This document shows, one piece after another, positions 34,915 to 45,785 of a stretch of 64,000 bases of DNA. The notes beneath the pieces are model-generated. The model saw only the letters and a list, made by a program, of their open reading frames with translations, was not told the origin of the DNA and did no database searches. Made by a program: the position numbers and the translations under genes. The stretch covers positions 3,845,001-3,909,000 of the forward strand of contig NZ_CP076128.1 of the NCBI RefSeq assembly GCF_018736065.1, in the 5' to 3' direction. Numbering within the stretch: position 1 is the stretch's first letter; every line of letters begins with the position of its first letter. This stretch comes from Flammeovirga kamogawensis (GTDB taxonomy: Bacteria > Bacteroidota > Bacteroidia > Cytophagales > Flammeovirgaceae).

Positions 34915-35904
34915 ATGGAAAAAATTTCCACACCACTAACCGAGATGTTAGGTATAAAATACCCTATCATTATGGCTCCAATGTTTCTTGTATCCACTGC
35001 CGAAATGCTTATTGCAGCGGCAGAAAGTGGTATAACAGGAGCAGTTCCAGCCTTAAACTACCGTACAGATAAAGAATTTAGAGCAGCAATACAACAAATT
35101 AGAAAAGGAACCAAAGGTCCGTTTGGTGTAAATTTGATTGCTAATAAATCAAATGTACGCATGATGGAACAACTCAATACATGTGTTGAACTTAGAGTAG
35201 ATTATATCATTACATCTTTAGGTTCTCCTAGAAAAATTATAGAAAAATGTAAGCCTGTGGGTATAAAAGTTTTCTGTGATGTTGTGGATATTAAATATGC
35301 AAAAATTGTAGAAGAGTTAGGGGCAGATGCAGTAATTGCTGTAAATAAAGAAGCAGGAGGACATGCAGGCCCTACACCGGCTAGCGAATTAATTCCATCT
35401 TTGGTAGAGGCTTGCACAATACCTGTAATTTCTGCAGGAGGTGTAGGTAATGGAAACCAAATGAAAAATAAATTGGATTTAGGTGCTGTAGGTATCTCAA
35501 TGGGTAGTCCATTTATTGCAACAAATGAAGGTGGTGTTAATGATGCTTACAAGCAAGCCTGTGTAGATTATGGAGCAAAAGACATTGTAATGACCACAAA
35601 ACTTTCGGGAACACCCTGTACGGTAATAAACACACCTTACATGAAGGAAATCGGAACTAAACAAAATTGGTTAGAGTCGTTATTGAATAAAAATAAGACA
35701 TTAAAGAAGTTTGCTAAAATGCTGACTTTCTATAAAGGCATGAAAATGTTAGAAAAATCTGCTTTTGGTGCTACCTATAAATCTGTTTGGTGTGCAGGAC
35801 CTTCTATTGAATATGTAAAATCCATTCGTTCAGTAAAAGAAGTTGTAGATTCTTTAATTGAAGAATACCATGCAGAGAACGAAAAAATAGAAATAAAGAA
35901 CTAA
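34915..35904 (+). CDS. nitronate monooxygenase-like (NPD family) FMN enzyme
   Basis: A 329-residue TIM-barrel FMN enzyme of the 2-nitropropane dioxygenase family: KYPIIMAPMFLVST, EAGGHAGPTPAS with the active-site His region, PVISAGGVGNG and GISMGSPFIAT for FMN phosphate. The family oxidises alkyl nitronates or related substrates; some members are enoyl reductases (FabK-like). Monocistronic, terminator at 35934. Confidence 0.85.
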   Translation: MEKISTPLTEMLGIKYPIIMAPMFLVSTAEMLIAAAESGITGAVPALNYRTDKEFRAAIQQIRKGTKGPFGVNLIANKSNVRMMEQLNTCVELRVDYIITSLGSPRKIIEKCKPVGIKVFCDVVDIKYAKIVEELGADAVIAVNKEAGGHAGPTPASELIPSLVEACTIPVISAGGVGNGNQMKNKLDLGAVGISMGSPFIATNEGGVNDAYKQACVDYGAKDIVMTTKLSGTPCTVINTPYMKEIGTKQNWLESLLNKNKTLKKFAKMLTFYKGMKMLEKSAFGATYKSVWCAGPSIEYVKSIRSVKEVVDSLIEEYHAENEKIEIKN

Positions 35905-35933
35905 GAAATTCTTTTCCGTTATATTAAAATACT

Positions 35934-35961
35934 GAGCCTGTCAATTTGATAGGCTCTTTTT
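35934..35961 (+). terminator. terminator after the NPD-family gene
   Basis: GAGCCTGTCAA (35934-35944) pairs with TTGATAGGCTC (35946-35956), one G-U pair, followed by T5. Confidence 0.8.
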
Positions 35962-36061
35962 ATATTATCACTTTACTGATAAAAAAGTAAAAATCAATAC
36001 TTAACTTTTTTATACTTACTTAATTCATAACTCTAAACTCTTTATCTTGCATTAGAATAGG

Positions 36062-36454
36062 ATGCAAACAAATATCATGAGTAGAAATATAATTATTATT
36101 GGTGCGATTTTTTGTGCTTTAGCAGTAGGTATTGGTGCATTTGGAGCACACGGGTTAAAGTCAGTTTTATTAGAAAATGGAAGATTAGAAACTTTTGAAA
36201 CAGGTGTGAAATATCACTTCTATCATGGTTTAGGCTTACTTATATTAGGTGCTTTAGCTCAGCAAATAGATAAAGGTTGGTTAAAATGGGCTGCAGTTTT
36301 TATGGTTGCAGGCATTTTTATCTTCTCAGGTAGTTTGTATATTCTATCAATAACTGGAATTACATGGTTAGGAGCTATAACTCCAATTGGAGGAGTTGGC
36401 TTTATTGCCGCATGGATTGCTTTGGCTTGTGGTGTGAAAAAAGAAAGTAATTAA
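36062..36454 (+). CDS. DUF423 family small membrane protein
   Basis: A 130-residue protein with four membrane segments and the family motif AVGIGAFGAHGLK near the N-terminus and HFYHGLGLL in the second segment. An alternative ATG at 36077 exists. Function of DUF423 is unknown. It precedes recJ by 7 bp. Confidence 0.85.
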   Translation: MQTNIMSRNIIIIGAIFCALAVGIGAFGAHGLKSVLLENGRLETFETGVKYHFYHGLGLLILGALAQQIDKGWLKWAAVFMVAGIFIFSGSLYILSITGITWLGAITPIGGVGFIAAWIALACGVKKESN

Positions 36455-36461
36455 GCAGAAT

Positions 36462-38162
36462 ATGGAGAAAGTGTGGAAAATTTTACCCAAGGCTAATCAA
36501 GATCACGTTAAGGAGTTATTAAAACAACCTAATGTTCCCAAAATAATAGCAGAATTACTAGTGCAAAGAGGGGTAACAACAATTCCAAAAGCAAGAGATT
36601 ATTTTCGCCCAACATTAGAAAAACTGTACGATCCTTTCTTAATGAAAGATATGGATATTGCTGTAGCTAGGTTAACACTAGCAATTGAACATGGCGAAAG
36701 AATATTGTTTTTTGGGGACTATGATGTTGATGGAACTTCTGCGGTAGCATTATTTATGCACTTTTTTAGAGAGGTATATGATAACATTGATTTTTATATA
36801 CCAGATAAGTATACAGAAGGATATGGTGTGTCTTTAAGAGGAGTAGAGTATGCAGCACAAACCAATTGCCAACTAATAATATCTCTAGATTGTGGTATTA
36901 TGAGTCATGAAGCAATTGAGGAATCTATTCATAGAAATATTGATTTTATTGTTTGTGATCATCATCAATTAGGAGATACTATTCCAAAAGCCACAGCGGT
37001 GCTCAACCCTCAACGTCCAGATTGTAATTATCCTTTTAAAGGTTTATCAGGATGCGGAGTAGGATTTAAGTTTTTGCAAGGGTTTTGTCAAAAACATGGT
37101 ATAGACCCAACACCTTTATGGCAACATTTAGATTTAGTGGTTTTAGGTACTGCTTGTGATGTAGTACCTATGACAGACGAAAATAGAGTGATTGCAAATG
37201 AAGGAATTAAGTATTTAAGAAAGTCTACAAAACCAGGAATAGTAGCCTTATTTAAAGTACTGAATAGGGAACAGTCTGAAATTCAAGTGCAAGATTTAGG
37301 ATATACTTTTGGTCCAATAATTAATGCTGCGGGTAGAATTGCTCATGCTCAAATTTCAGCAGAGCTACTATCTACTATAGATAATAAAGAAGCGAAAGAA
37401 TTAGCAGAAGAATTAAATCGTCTTAATCAATTAAGAAAAAATTACGATCGCACAAATACAGAAGAAGCACTAGTAATGGCAGAGGAAAACAAATCTGCAC
37501 CGGCTTTAGTATTATATAATGAGAGCTGGCATAAAGGAGTATTAGGAATAGTTGCTTCTAGATGTGCAGAAAAATTTGGGAAGCCTACAGTAGCACTAAC
37601 TTTATCAAGAGATGAAGTGACAGGATCTGCAAGAGCAATTGCTAATTTTGATATACATAAAGCTCTTACTGCAAGTGCAGAATTTCTAGATCAGTTTGGG
37701 GGACATACTTCAGCGGCAGGTTTGTCACTCAAAAAAGAAAATTTGTCAGCTTTTACAGATAAATTTGAAGCAGAAGTAAAGAATTTGACAAATGGAAAGA
37801 ATTTTGTTTCTGAGCTTAATGTTGATTTGGAAATTGATCTAGCAGACTTAGATCTTGCTTCAGCAACAATAATAAATAAGATGAGCCCTTTTGGACATGA
37901 AAATCCATTACCTCTTTTTATAGCTAAGAATGTGAAAGTAGCCACTACACCCAGAGTATTAAAAGATAAACATTTAAAAATGCAGGTCTTTCAAGAAGAA
38001 GGTGATCAAAAGATTGATGCAATAGCTTTTAATCAAGCTGACCAATTGGATGTAGTGATGGAGGGATTTTTTGATATTTTATTCCGTTTGGATATAAATG
38101 AGTATCGTGGAAATAAAACACTCCAATTAAATATAAAAGAAATTAGTACTTCTAAAAAGTAG
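36462..38162 (+). CDS. recJ: single-stranded-DNA-specific exonuclease RecJ
   Basis: A 566-residue DHH-family nuclease: DYDVDGT (about residues 86-92), the DHH motif D166-H167-H168, and the DHHA1 part with GQFGGHTSAAG-like residues (LDQFGGHTSAAGLS), followed by an OB-type C-terminal domain. RecJ degrades single-stranded DNA 5'->3' in recombination and repair. Length fits the family. Confidence 0.95.
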   Translation: MEKVWKILPKANQDHVKELLKQPNVPKIIAELLVQRGVTTIPKARDYFRPTLEKLYDPFLMKDMDIAVARLTLAIEHGERILFFGDYDVDGTSAVALFMHFFREVYDNIDFYIPDKYTEGYGVSLRGVEYAAQTNCQLIISLDCGIMSHEAIEESIHRNIDFIVCDHHQLGDTIPKATAVLNPQRPDCNYPFKGLSGCGVGFKFLQGFCQKHGIDPTPLWQHLDLVVLGTACDVVPMTDENRVIANEGIKYLRKSTKPGIVALFKVLNREQSEIQVQDLGYTFGPIINAAGRIAHAQISAELLSTIDNKEAKELAEELNRLNQLRKNYDRTNTEEALVMAEENKSAPALVLYNESWHKGVLGIVASRCAEKFGKPTVALTLSRDEVTGSARAIANFDIHKALTASAEFLDQFGGHTSAAGLSLKKENLSAFTDKFEAEVKNLTNGKNFVSELNVDLEIDLADLDLASATIINKMSPFGHENPLPLFIAKNVKVATTPRVLKDKHLKMQVFQEEGDQKIDAIAFNQADQLDVVMEGFFDILFRLDINEYRGNKTLQLNIKEISTSKK

Positions 38163-38188
38163 TACATAACAACCTTGAAAATATACGA

Positions 38189-38986
38189 ATGGGACAAAAT
38201 TTAACGCCGTACGTCAAAATTATTTTATTAATTAATCTAGCAATTTTTGCATTGTGTAACCTTACAAGTTTACCAATTGTAGATTTATTAGGTTACCACA
38301 ATATTAACTCAGAATATTTTCAGGTGTACCAACCAATAACATACATGTTTGTGCACGAAAGTTTTGCTCATATTTTTGGTAATATGTTTGCACTTTTTGT
38401 GTTTGGACCAATGTTAGAAAATGTACTAGGTTCTAAAAAGTTCCTTATTCTATACATGGTTACTGGTATTGGTGGAGGTGCTTTATATGGTATTACCAAT
38501 TATGTAGAAGTACATAATATGGCAGTATCTGCAGAGCAATTTATTACTGATCAAACACCTGTAAACTTTTTAGCATTTTGTCAAGATCATGCTTCTCAAT
38601 TTTTAGAGCACAGTCAAGATTTATACAATTTTGCTGAAAGTACATTTCCTGCTGATCCTAATAACCCAGGTTTACAAACAGAAGCAGTAGAGTTTGTTAG
38701 AAAGTTGACAATAACAAGGATGAATATCCCAATGATTGGTGCATCAGGTGCAATTTTCGGTATCCTCTTTACTTTTGCATTTTTATTTCCAAATCTAAAA
38801 TTGATGTTACTGTTTCCTCCAATTCCGATTAGAGCGAAATACCTTGTAGGTCTTTATATTTTATATGAAACATATGAGCTTTGGAATCAAAATCCAGCAG
38901 ATAACGTAGCTCACTTAGCCCATTTAGGAGGAGCATTATTTGCCTACTTCTTAATGAAACATTGGAAATATAAGAGCTATCAATAG
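38189..38986 (+). CDS. rhomboid-family intramembrane serine protease
   Basis: A 265-residue rhomboid: catalytic Ser186 in IGASGAIFG and His245 in NVAHLAHLGG; six membrane segments. A hydrophilic insert of about 70 residues lies between TM4 and TM5. The HESFAHIFGNM motif of the L1/TM2 region is present. Tandem with a second rhomboid at 39192. Confidence 0.9.
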   Translation: MGQNLTPYVKIILLINLAIFALCNLTSLPIVDLLGYHNINSEYFQVYQPITYMFVHESFAHIFGNMFALFVFGPMLENVLGSKKFLILYMVTGIGGGALYGITNYVEVHNMAVSAEQFITDQTPVNFLAFCQDHASQFLEHSQDLYNFAESTFPADPNNPGLQTEAVEFVRKLTITRMNIPMIGASGAIFGILFTFAFLFPNLKLMLLFPPIPIRAKYLVGLYILYETYELWNQNPADNVAHLAHLGGALFAYFLMKHWKYKSYQ

Positions 38987-39191
38987 GAGATAATTAAGTG
39001 AAGTGAATATCAATTCCAAATTGTGAAAATAGATATTCATCTATCTAATAATAAAATGTACATATTAGGTTTTTACGTCATTTCAATTTTTAATAGTAGT
39101 TGATTTTATGTAAATTAAGTAAACCTAATACAGACCTATATCAGAGTAACAGGCTTTTAAAGTTACTCATTGAACCATTACTTTTCTTTAT

Positions 39192-40109
39192 ATGAACAGT
39201 TTTATCTCTGATTTAAAATATACATGGAATAAGCCAGGAAGTGGACTTTTAAGACTTATCATTATTAATGTAGTTGTTTATGTATGTATGAGTATTCTGA
39301 TGCTTGTGTTAAAGTTATCAGGGTTTCAAGATTTTTATAATTTATACATTTTTGATAATGTAGCCTTACCTCCAAGTATTTACGCTGTGGCACATAAACC
39401 ATGGACGTTAATAACTTATTTTTTCGTTCATAGTATGAGCGATTTTTTCCACATATTATTCAATATGTTGGTAATGTATTGGTTTGGAGTAATTTTTACA
39501 GAGTTCTTAGGAGATAAAAAATTAGTAGCACTTTACTTTTTAGGTGGTATTGCAGGTGGGTTAGCTTACATTTTTATGTTTAATGTTGTTCCTTTTTATA
39601 AAGAACAAGCAGATATGGTAAGCGGTTTAATTGGAGCATCTGCTTGTGTTTATGCCATTGTTGTAGGTGCAGCCACTATTGCTCCTGAGTATAAAATAAA
39701 CTTATTATTTGTTGGCCCAGTTAGAATAAAGTACTTAGCAGCTGTCTATATATTTTTATCACTTATTCAATCTGCTGGTTCTAATGCAGGCGGAGAAATT
39801 GCCCATCTAGGTGGAGCATTAATGGGATTTGGATATGTAGCGTTGTTAAAGAAAGGTACAGACCTTGGTAAGCCCATGTATGCCGTATCAAATTTCTTCG
39901 GTAACATTATGAACTCTAAGAGAAAATTAAAAGTTGTTCGTGGAGGTAAAAAAGGAAAAGCTGCAGCTAAAGCAGAGAAAAATGTTCCTCATCAACCATC
40001 ACAAGATAGCATAGATGAAATTTTAGATAAAATATCTGTAAAAGGTTACGAAGGACTTACGCAAGAAGAAAAGGAGATTCTCTTTAAAGCAAGTCAACGT
40101 AAACATTAA
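39192..40109 (+). CDS. rhomboid-family intramembrane serine protease
   Basis: A 305-residue rhomboid: HSMSDFFHILFNMLVMYWFG in TM2, catalytic Ser150 in IGASACVYA and His205 in EIAHLGGALMGF. The usual GxSG is GASA here, a known kind of variation. A basic C-terminal tail (SKRKLKVVRGGKKGKAAAK) and a short acidic helix follow the membrane part. A hairpin GAGTAAC/GTTACTC (39144-39168) lies in its leader. Confidence 0.88.
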   Translation: MNSFISDLKYTWNKPGSGLLRLIIINVVVYVCMSILMLVLKLSGFQDFYNLYIFDNVALPPSIYAVAHKPWTLITYFFVHSMSDFFHILFNMLVMYWFGVIFTEFLGDKKLVALYFLGGIAGGLAYIFMFNVVPFYKEQADMVSGLIGASACVYAIVVGAATIAPEYKINLLFVGPVRIKYLAAVYIFLSLIQSAGSNAGGEIAHLGGALMGFGYVALLKKGTDLGKPMYAVSNFFGNIMNSKRKLKVVRGGKKGKAAAKAEKNVPHQPSQDSIDEILDKISVKGYEGLTQEEKEILFKASQRKH

Positions 40110-40159
40110 AAGAGTAGTGTTTATGTCTAAATTTTATTAATATTGTAATGAAATTCATT

Positions 40160-40198
40160 AAAAGTCATTTCTTTTATAAAAGAATGACTTTTTTTTTG
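40160..40198 (+). terminator. terminator after second rhomboid
   Basis: AAAGTCATT...CTTTT pairs with AAAAG...AATGACTTT around a small loop and is followed by a run of T. Confidence 0.85.
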
Positions 40199-40271
40199 AA
40201 ATATATTAAAGTTGCGACTGTAACATTTTTTTTAGTTTCGATATATTGGAACTGTCTATAGATCAGTAATT

Positions 40272-41729
40272 ATGGATAAGACGATTTTAGATAAATATGA
40301 GTTAGTAATTGGTTTAGAGGTACACTCTCAATTACAAACTAAAAGTAAAATTTTTGCATCAGATCCGACAACATACGGTCAGGATCCAAATGTAAATATT
40401 AGTGCAATAACATTGGCTTTGCCTGGTACTTTACCAAAAGTGAATAAATCTGTTTTAGAGTATTCTATTAAAATGGGTTTAGCTTGTAATTGCTCTATTT
40501 CTGAATATCAATTCTTTGATCGTAAAAATTATTTTTATCCAGACTTACCAAAAGGTTACCAAACAACTCAAGATAAAACACCAATATGTGTTGGTGGACA
40601 TGTTGATGTTGTATCTAAAAAAGGAGATGAATTTCGTGTTATTCTAAACAGAATTCACATGGAAGAGGATGCTGGTAAATCTACCCATTTAGATGGTGCT
40701 CCAGATACTTTAGTAGATCTAAACCGTGCAGGAGTTCCGTTAATGGAGATTGTTACAGAACCTTGTATTCATGACTCTGCAGTTGCAGCAGCTTTTGTAG
40801 GAGAAATCAGAAAAATTGTTCGTTACCTAGATATATCTGATGGTAACATGGAAGAGGGGTCATTACGTTGTGATGCCAATGTGTCTGTCCGTTTAAAAGG
40901 AGAAACTAAATTGGGAGAGAAGTGTGAAATTAAAAACATGAACTCTATGCGTAATATCCAGAAAGCAATTGATTATGAGATGAAACGTCAGATTAAATTA
41001 ATTGAAGCTGGAGAGCCTATTTTATCAGAAACAAGAACTTTTAATGTTGATACAGGAAAAACGTATGGAATGCGTTCTAAGGAAACATTAAATGATTATA
41101 GATATTTCCCTTGTCCAGATTTACCTCCTATGATTGTTAAACAAGAGTGGGTGGATAAATTGAAAGCAGAAATGCCAAGTTTACCAGCAGAACTGATAAA
41201 GAAATTTATTTCTGATTATAAATTACCAGAATATGATGCAGAGCAATTAACAGAGTCGAAAGAAACGGCAATGTATTTTGAAGCATTATGTAATGATACT
41301 AAAAATTATAAAGTTGCATCAAACTGGATGATGGGACCTCTTAAATCATTATTAAATGAGACAGGTGGTACATTTGAAACGTTAACTGTTCGTCCAAATC
41401 AAGTGGCAGATACAATTGCTTTAGTAGATGATAAGAAAATTAGTAATGCAGCAGCAACGCAACAATTACTAAAAGCATTATCAGAAAAAGAGGGAGTATC
41501 AGCAGAAGAATTAGCGAAAGAGTTAGACCTAATTCAAGATAGTGGAGATGACTTCTTAGTGCCTTTGATTCAACAAGCAATAGATAAATTCCCAGATAAA
41601 GCAGCAGCTTATAAAAAAGGGAAAAAGAACTTAATAGGCTTATTTATGGGCGAAGTAATGAAATTGGCAAAAGGTAAAGCTGATCCTCAAAAGACAAATC
41701 AATTATTGAGAGAAGCTTTAGAAAAGTAA
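40272..41729 (+). CDS. gatB: aspartyl/glutamyl-tRNA amidotransferase subunit B
   Basis: A 485-residue GatB: YELVIGLEVHSQLQTKSKIF at the N-terminus, RKNYFYPDLPKGYQ, DLNRAGVPLMEIVTEP and the YqeY-like C-terminal tail with KANPQ-type ending (KADPQKTNQLL). It transamidates misacylated Glu-tRNA(Gln)/Asp-tRNA(Asn) with GatA and GatC, which are not in this window. Confidence 0.97.
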   Translation: MDKTILDKYELVIGLEVHSQLQTKSKIFASDPTTYGQDPNVNISAITLALPGTLPKVNKSVLEYSIKMGLACNCSISEYQFFDRKNYFYPDLPKGYQTTQDKTPICVGGHVDVVSKKGDEFRVILNRIHMEEDAGKSTHLDGAPDTLVDLNRAGVPLMEIVTEPCIHDSAVAAAFVGEIRKIVRYLDISDGNMEEGSLRCDANVSVRLKGETKLGEKCEIKNMNSMRNIQKAIDYEMKRQIKLIEAGEPILSETRTFNVDTGKTYGMRSKETLNDYRYFPCPDLPPMIVKQEWVDKLKAEMPSLPAELIKKFISDYKLPEYDAEQLTESKETAMYFEALCNDTKNYKVASNWMMGPLKSLLNETGGTFETLTVRPNQVADTIALVDDKKISNAAATQQLLKALSEKEGVSAEELAKELDLIQDSGDDFLVPLIQQAIDKFPDKAAAYKKGKKNLIGLFMGEVMKLAKGKADPQKTNQLLREALEK

Positions 41730-41777
41730 AGATCTGTGTATATTGCATGTATTACGGAAATAAGTAAACAAACAATA

Positions 41778-42875
41778 GTGAAAACAGTAAAACATATTTT
41801 TATTCTTCTTCTTACAATTTTTGCTGTAAGTTGCGGAGTATCAGAGGAAGGTGATGGATCTTATCCTGCCAAAGTAAAAATATCGGGTAAGTTAAATGAT
41901 TTACCAGATGGTACTAAAGTTGTTTTATATACAATACAACGTGTTGGCGGTAAGAAAAATGTTGCCGAAACAACAACAGATGCTTCAGGTAAGTTTACTT
42001 TAAAGTATACAGTTCCAAAAATTGGTTTGTATACTTTGAATATTGGAAATCAAGCCGAAGAATTATTAGTTTTAGAAGGAAAGGATTTAACCGTAGCAAA
42101 TGCTAAAGTAGGTTATAAAATTTCTGGATCGAAAGAAAATGAGCAATTAACAGAACTTAAGCAGATGTATGATAAATACTCTGAAAAAGGGAATGTTTTG
42201 CAACAGGAATATGCATCTTCTGAAAATAAAGAAGAAGTATTGAAAAAGTTTCAAGCACTACAAACTGAACAAAAAGTAGCAGTAGAAGAAATGCTTGGTA
42301 AGTTAAATGGTGCATATGTATCATTAGTGGCTTTAAATTTTATTCAAGATAAAGATGGTAGTTTTGATGCTATCTCAAAATCAATTGAAAAGTTAGAGCA
42401 AAACTTTCCTCAAGATAGTTTAGTAATGGAAGTTGCTAAAGCTTATAATGCTAAAAAGGCAACTGTAGTAGGCGCTGAAGCTATAGATATCTCTTTACCA
42501 TCTCCAGAAGGAAAAACAGTTACATTGTCTTCTCTTAGAGGAAAATATGTAATGATTGATTTTTGGGCATCTTGGTGTAGACCTTGTAGAATGGAAAACC
42601 CTAATGTATTAAGAGCTTACAACCATTATAAATCTAAAGGTTTTGAGGTATACGGTGTTTCTATTGATAGAGATACGGAAGCATGGAAACAAGCAATTGA
42701 ACAAGATCATATTACATGGTCTCAAGTTCATGATGCAGGTGGAGTTGTTGCAGCTGAATATGGTGTTGAAGGTATTCCTTTCACACTGTTATTAGATAAA
42801 GAAGGAAAAATTATAGCTAAAAATCTTAGAGGAGACGATCTAGATAAGAAATTAGCTGAATTGCTAGGTAAGTAA
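41778..42875 (+). CDS. TlpA-like thioredoxin-fold lipoprotein with DUF4369
   Basis: A 365-residue protein from GTG 41778, where the lipoprotein signal begins (KTVKHIFILLLTIFAVSC, Cys19). An N-terminal DUF4369-type beta domain (about 25-130) is followed by a helical linker and a redoxin domain with W-C-R-P-C, cysteines C267 and C270. It likely reduces or exchanges disulfides at the membrane. An upstream in-frame GTG at 41736 gives a longer but signal-less start and is rejected. Confidence 0.85.
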   Translation: MKTVKHIFILLLTIFAVSCGVSEEGDGSYPAKVKISGKLNDLPDGTKVVLYTIQRVGGKKNVAETTTDASGKFTLKYTVPKIGLYTLNIGNQAEELLVLEGKDLTVANAKVGYKISGSKENEQLTELKQMYDKYSEKGNVLQQEYASSENKEEVLKKFQALQTEQKVAVEEMLGKLNGAYVSLVALNFIQDKDGSFDAISKSIEKLEQNFPQDSLVMEVAKAYNAKKATVVGAEAIDISLPSPEGKTVTLSSLRGKYVMIDFWASWCRPCRMENPNVLRAYNHYKSKGFEVYGVSIDRDTEAWKQAIEQDHITWSQVHDAGGVVAAEYGVEGIPFTLLLDKEGKIIAKNLRGDDLDKKLAELLGK

Positions 42876-42896
42876 TTTTACTTAAAAAGTAAGTGG

Positions 42897-42933
42897 AAAG
42901 GTGTACTAATTTTGAATTAGTACACCTTTTTAT
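42897..42933 (+). terminator. terminator after the redoxin gene
   Basis: AAAGGTGTACTAATT (42897-42911) pairs with AATTAGTACACCTTT (42915-42929) around TTG, followed by T-rich sequence. The rest of the gap to 43208 holds only AT-rich sequence with no convincing promoter match. Confidence 0.9.
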
Positions 42934-43207
42934 TTTTAATTATTCTCTAACTACGTAGTTTTGCAAAAGATGAAATTTGTAGTAAAGTATTGACTTCACT
43001 AATAAATCATCTGATAAATATTAAAAATGACCTCTTTAATTTAAAAAAATAGGCCTATTTATTATTTTTTTGACAAAATCGATGATTTTCAGCCCTTTTT
43101 GTTTAAAAAGAATATAGATTACTCTTATTTTTGTTTAAAGTCAGTAAATTTTTATAAATAGCACTGATTTTTGTCACTAATTGAAATTTTTACTAAACGA
43201 CACGCAT

Positions 43208-45475
43208 ATGGCTTTTGACATTGAGATGATAAAGGAGCTTTACTCGAAATATCCTGAACGAGTAGAAGCGGCAAGAAAAGCAACAGGTAAACCCTTAACT
43301 TTAGCTGAAAAGATTTTATACACTCACCTTTGGGATGGTAATGCTACAAAAGCATTAGAAAGAGGTAAGGATTATGTAGACTTTGCTCCAGATAGAATTG
43401 CATGTCAAGATGCGACAGCTCAAATGGCATTGTTACAATTCATGCAAGCAGGTAAAGATAGAGTAGCTGTACCTACAACGGTTCACGCTGACCACTTAAT
43501 CCAAGCAAAAGACGGTGCAAAAGCAGATTTAAAACGTTCTGACGTAACAAATAAAGAAGTATTTGACTTCTTAGGATCAGTTTCTAACAAATATGGAATT
43601 GGATTCTGGAAGCCAGGTGCAGGTATTATTCACCAAGTAGTATTAGAAAACTATGCTTTCCCAGGTGGTATGATGATCGGTACAGATTCTCATACAGTAA
43701 ATGCTGGTGGTTTAGGTATGGTAGCTGTTGGTGTTGGTGGAGCTGACGCAGTAGATGTAATGGCTGGTATGGCTTGGGAACTTAAATTCCCTAAGTTGAT
43801 TGGTGTTAAATTAACTGGTAAACTTAGCGGTTGGGCTGCTCCTAAAGATGTAATCTTAAAAGTAGCTGGTATCTTAACTGTAAAAGGTGGAACTGGATGT
43901 ATTGTAGAATACTTTGGTGAAGGTGCTAACAACATGTCTTGTACTGGTAAAGGTACAATTTGTAACATGGGAGCAGAAATTGGAGCAACAACTTCAACTT
44001 TCGGTTATGATGAGTCTATGGAGCGTTACTTACGTTCTACTGACCGTGATGATGTTGCTGATGCTGCAAACGGAATTAAAGAACATTTAACTGGTGATGC
44101 TGCTGTATATGCTGACCCTGATAAATATTTTGATCAAGTAATCGAGATTAACCTAGACGAACTTGGACCTCACTTAAACGGACCTTTTACTCCTGATAGA
44201 GCAACTGAAGTTGCAGACATGAAGAGTGAGGCTGCTGAGAATGGATGGCCTTTAGACGTAGAATGGGGACTAATCGGTTCTTGTACAAACTCTTCTTATG
44301 AAGATTTAACAAGAGCAGCTTCTATTGTAGAAGATGCAGTGAGCAAAGGTGTTAAACCAAAAGCAATTTTAGGTATTAACCCTGGTTCTGAGCAAGTTAG
44401 ATTTACAGCTGAGCGTGATGGCTTATTAGATACATTCAATAAATTTGAATCTTCTAAGATTTTCACAAACGCATGTGGACCTTGTATTGGACAATGGGCT
44501 CGTCCTGGTGCAGAAAAGAATGAGAAAAACTCGATAGTTCACTCATTTAACCGTAACTTTGCAAAACGTGCAGACGGTAACCCGAATACTCACGCATTTG
44601 TAGCTTCTCCAGAAATGGTTGCTGCTATTGCAATTTCAGGTCGTTTGGACTTTAATCCTCTTACGGATACATTAACTAATGAAAATGGTGAAGCTGTAAA
44701 ATTAGCAGTTCCAACAGGATCAGAGTTACCAGAAAGCGGATTTGCAGTAGATGATAACGGTTACGAAGCTCCAGCAGCAGACGGATCTAGTGTTATAGTT
44801 GATGTATCTCCAACTTCGGAGCGTTTACAATTACTTACTCCATTTGCTCCTTGGGAAGGAACAGATTTATCTGGAATGAAGTTATTAATTAAAGCGGAAG
44901 GAAAATGTACTACTGACCACATTTCTATGGCAGGTCCTTGGTTACGTTACCGTGGTCATTTAGATAACATTTCTAATAACTGTTTAATCGGTGCTGTAAA
45001 TGCATTTGGTGGAGCTACTAACGAAGTAGTTAACCAATTAACAGGAGATAAAGGAGAAGTTCCAGCAACTGCAAGAGCTTATAAAGCTGCAGGTATTGGT
45101 TCTATCGTTGTTGGTGACGAAAACTATGGTGAAGGTTCTTCTAGAGAGCATGCAGCTATGGAGCCTCGTCATTTAGGTGTTCGTGCAGTAATAGTAAAAT
45201 CTTTTGCTCGTATTCACGAAACTAACCTTAAGAAGCAAGGTATGTTAGGATTAACTTTTGCTAACCCTGCAGATTACGATAAAGTTCGTGAAGACGATAC
45301 TATCGCAATTAAAGGATTAACAGAATTTGCTCCTGGTAAGCAATTAACAGTTGAGTTAACTCATGCAGATGGTTCTGTGGAAACATTCCCAGTAAACCAT
45401 ACGTATAATGCTCAACAAATTGAGTGGTTCAAAGCTGGTTCAGCATTGAACTTAATCAAAGAACAAGCAGTCTAA
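43208..45475 (+). CDS. acn: aconitate hydratase
   Basis: A 755-residue aconitase from ATG 43208 ([12 protein letters not shown]); an upstream in-frame TTG at 43181 adds an unlikely nine residues. The [4Fe-4S] ligands and motifs are visible: [50 protein letters not shown] and [19 protein letters not shown]. Length and motifs fit the mitochondrial-type aconitase (about 750 residues). It converts citrate to isocitrate in the TCA cycle. Strong terminator at 45556. Confidence 0.97.
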   Translation: MAFDIEMIKELYSKYPERVEAARKATGKPLTLAEKILYTHLWDGNATKALERGKDYVDFAPDRIACQDATAQMALLQFMQAGKDRVAVPTTVHADHLIQAKDGAKADLKRSDVTNKEVFDFLGSVSNKYGIGFWKPGAGIIHQVVLENYAFPGGMMIGTDSHTVNAGGLGMVAVGVGGADAVDVMAGMAWELKFPKLIGVKLTGKLSGWAAPKDVILKVAGILTVKGGTGCIVEYFGEGANNMSCTGKGTICNMGAEIGATTSTFGYDESMERYLRSTDRDDVADAANGIKEHLTGDAAVYADPDKYFDQVIEINLDELGPHLNGPFTPDRATEVADMKSEAAENGWPLDVEWGLIGSCTNSSYEDLTRAASIVEDAVSKGVKPKAILGINPGSEQVRFTAERDGLLDTFNKFESSKIFTNACGPCIGQWARPGAEKNEKNSIVHSFNRNFAKRADGNPNTHAFVASPEMVAAIAISGRLDFNPLTDTLTNENGEAVKLAVPTGSELPESGFAVDDNGYEAPAADGSSVIVDVSPTSERLQLLTPFAPWEGTDLSGMKLLIKAEGKCTTDHISMAGPWLRYRGHLDNISNNCLIGAVNAFGGATNEVVNQLTGDKGEVPATARAYKAAGIGSIVVGDENYGEGSSREHAAMEPRHLGVRAVIVKSFARIHETNLKKQGMLGLTFANPADYDKVREDDTIAIKGLTEFAPGKQLTVELTHADGSVETFPVNHTYNAQQIEWFKAGSALNLIKEQAV

Positions 45476-45486
45476 GTGCTCTTCTA

Positions 45487-45521
45487 TAATGCGATGGAGA
45501 TGGATTTCTCTATCGCGTTAT
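45487..45521. repeat. hairpin after acn
   Basis: ATAATGCGATGGAGA pairs with TCTCTATCGCGTTAT (one mismatch and one G-U), just downstream of the aconitase stop codon and upstream of the strong terminator. Confidence 0.6.
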
Positions 45522-45555
45522 GAAGAGAAACTAAAATATAAATAGCATTCTGGTG

Positions 45556-45588
45556 GCGACATCTCTGAAAAGAGATGTCGCTTTTTTT
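45556..45588 (+). terminator. terminator after aconitase
   Basis: GCGACATCTCT (45556-45566) pairs perfectly with AGAGATGTCGC (45571-45581) around a GAAA tetraloop, followed by T7. The rest of the gap to 45786 is AT-rich with no other feature seen. Confidence 0.95.
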
Positions 45589-45785
45589 ATTTCCAAAGGG
45601 ATAATGTAACTATAACAAGGTAATCGAATTTGATTAGTGATAGACTAGCTAATTTTTTGTAAATTATATTAAACCTAAAAAGCATAAGTAATTGATTTTG
45701 ATTACTATACTCTAATCATACTAAAACCTAATTAAAAGTATGATTAAAACGATTTAACCTAATACCCAAGACCTAATTATCACTC

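Noticed and set aside
39063-39130. TATTAGGTTT / AAACCTAATA inverted repeat as an insertion-sequence end pair
   Set aside because: Only about 50 bp lie between the arms, with no transposase and no target duplication that I can see.
43181-43207. TTG start adding nine residues to aconitase
   Set aside because: The ATG at 43208 matches the conserved N-terminus; the extension has no homologous character.
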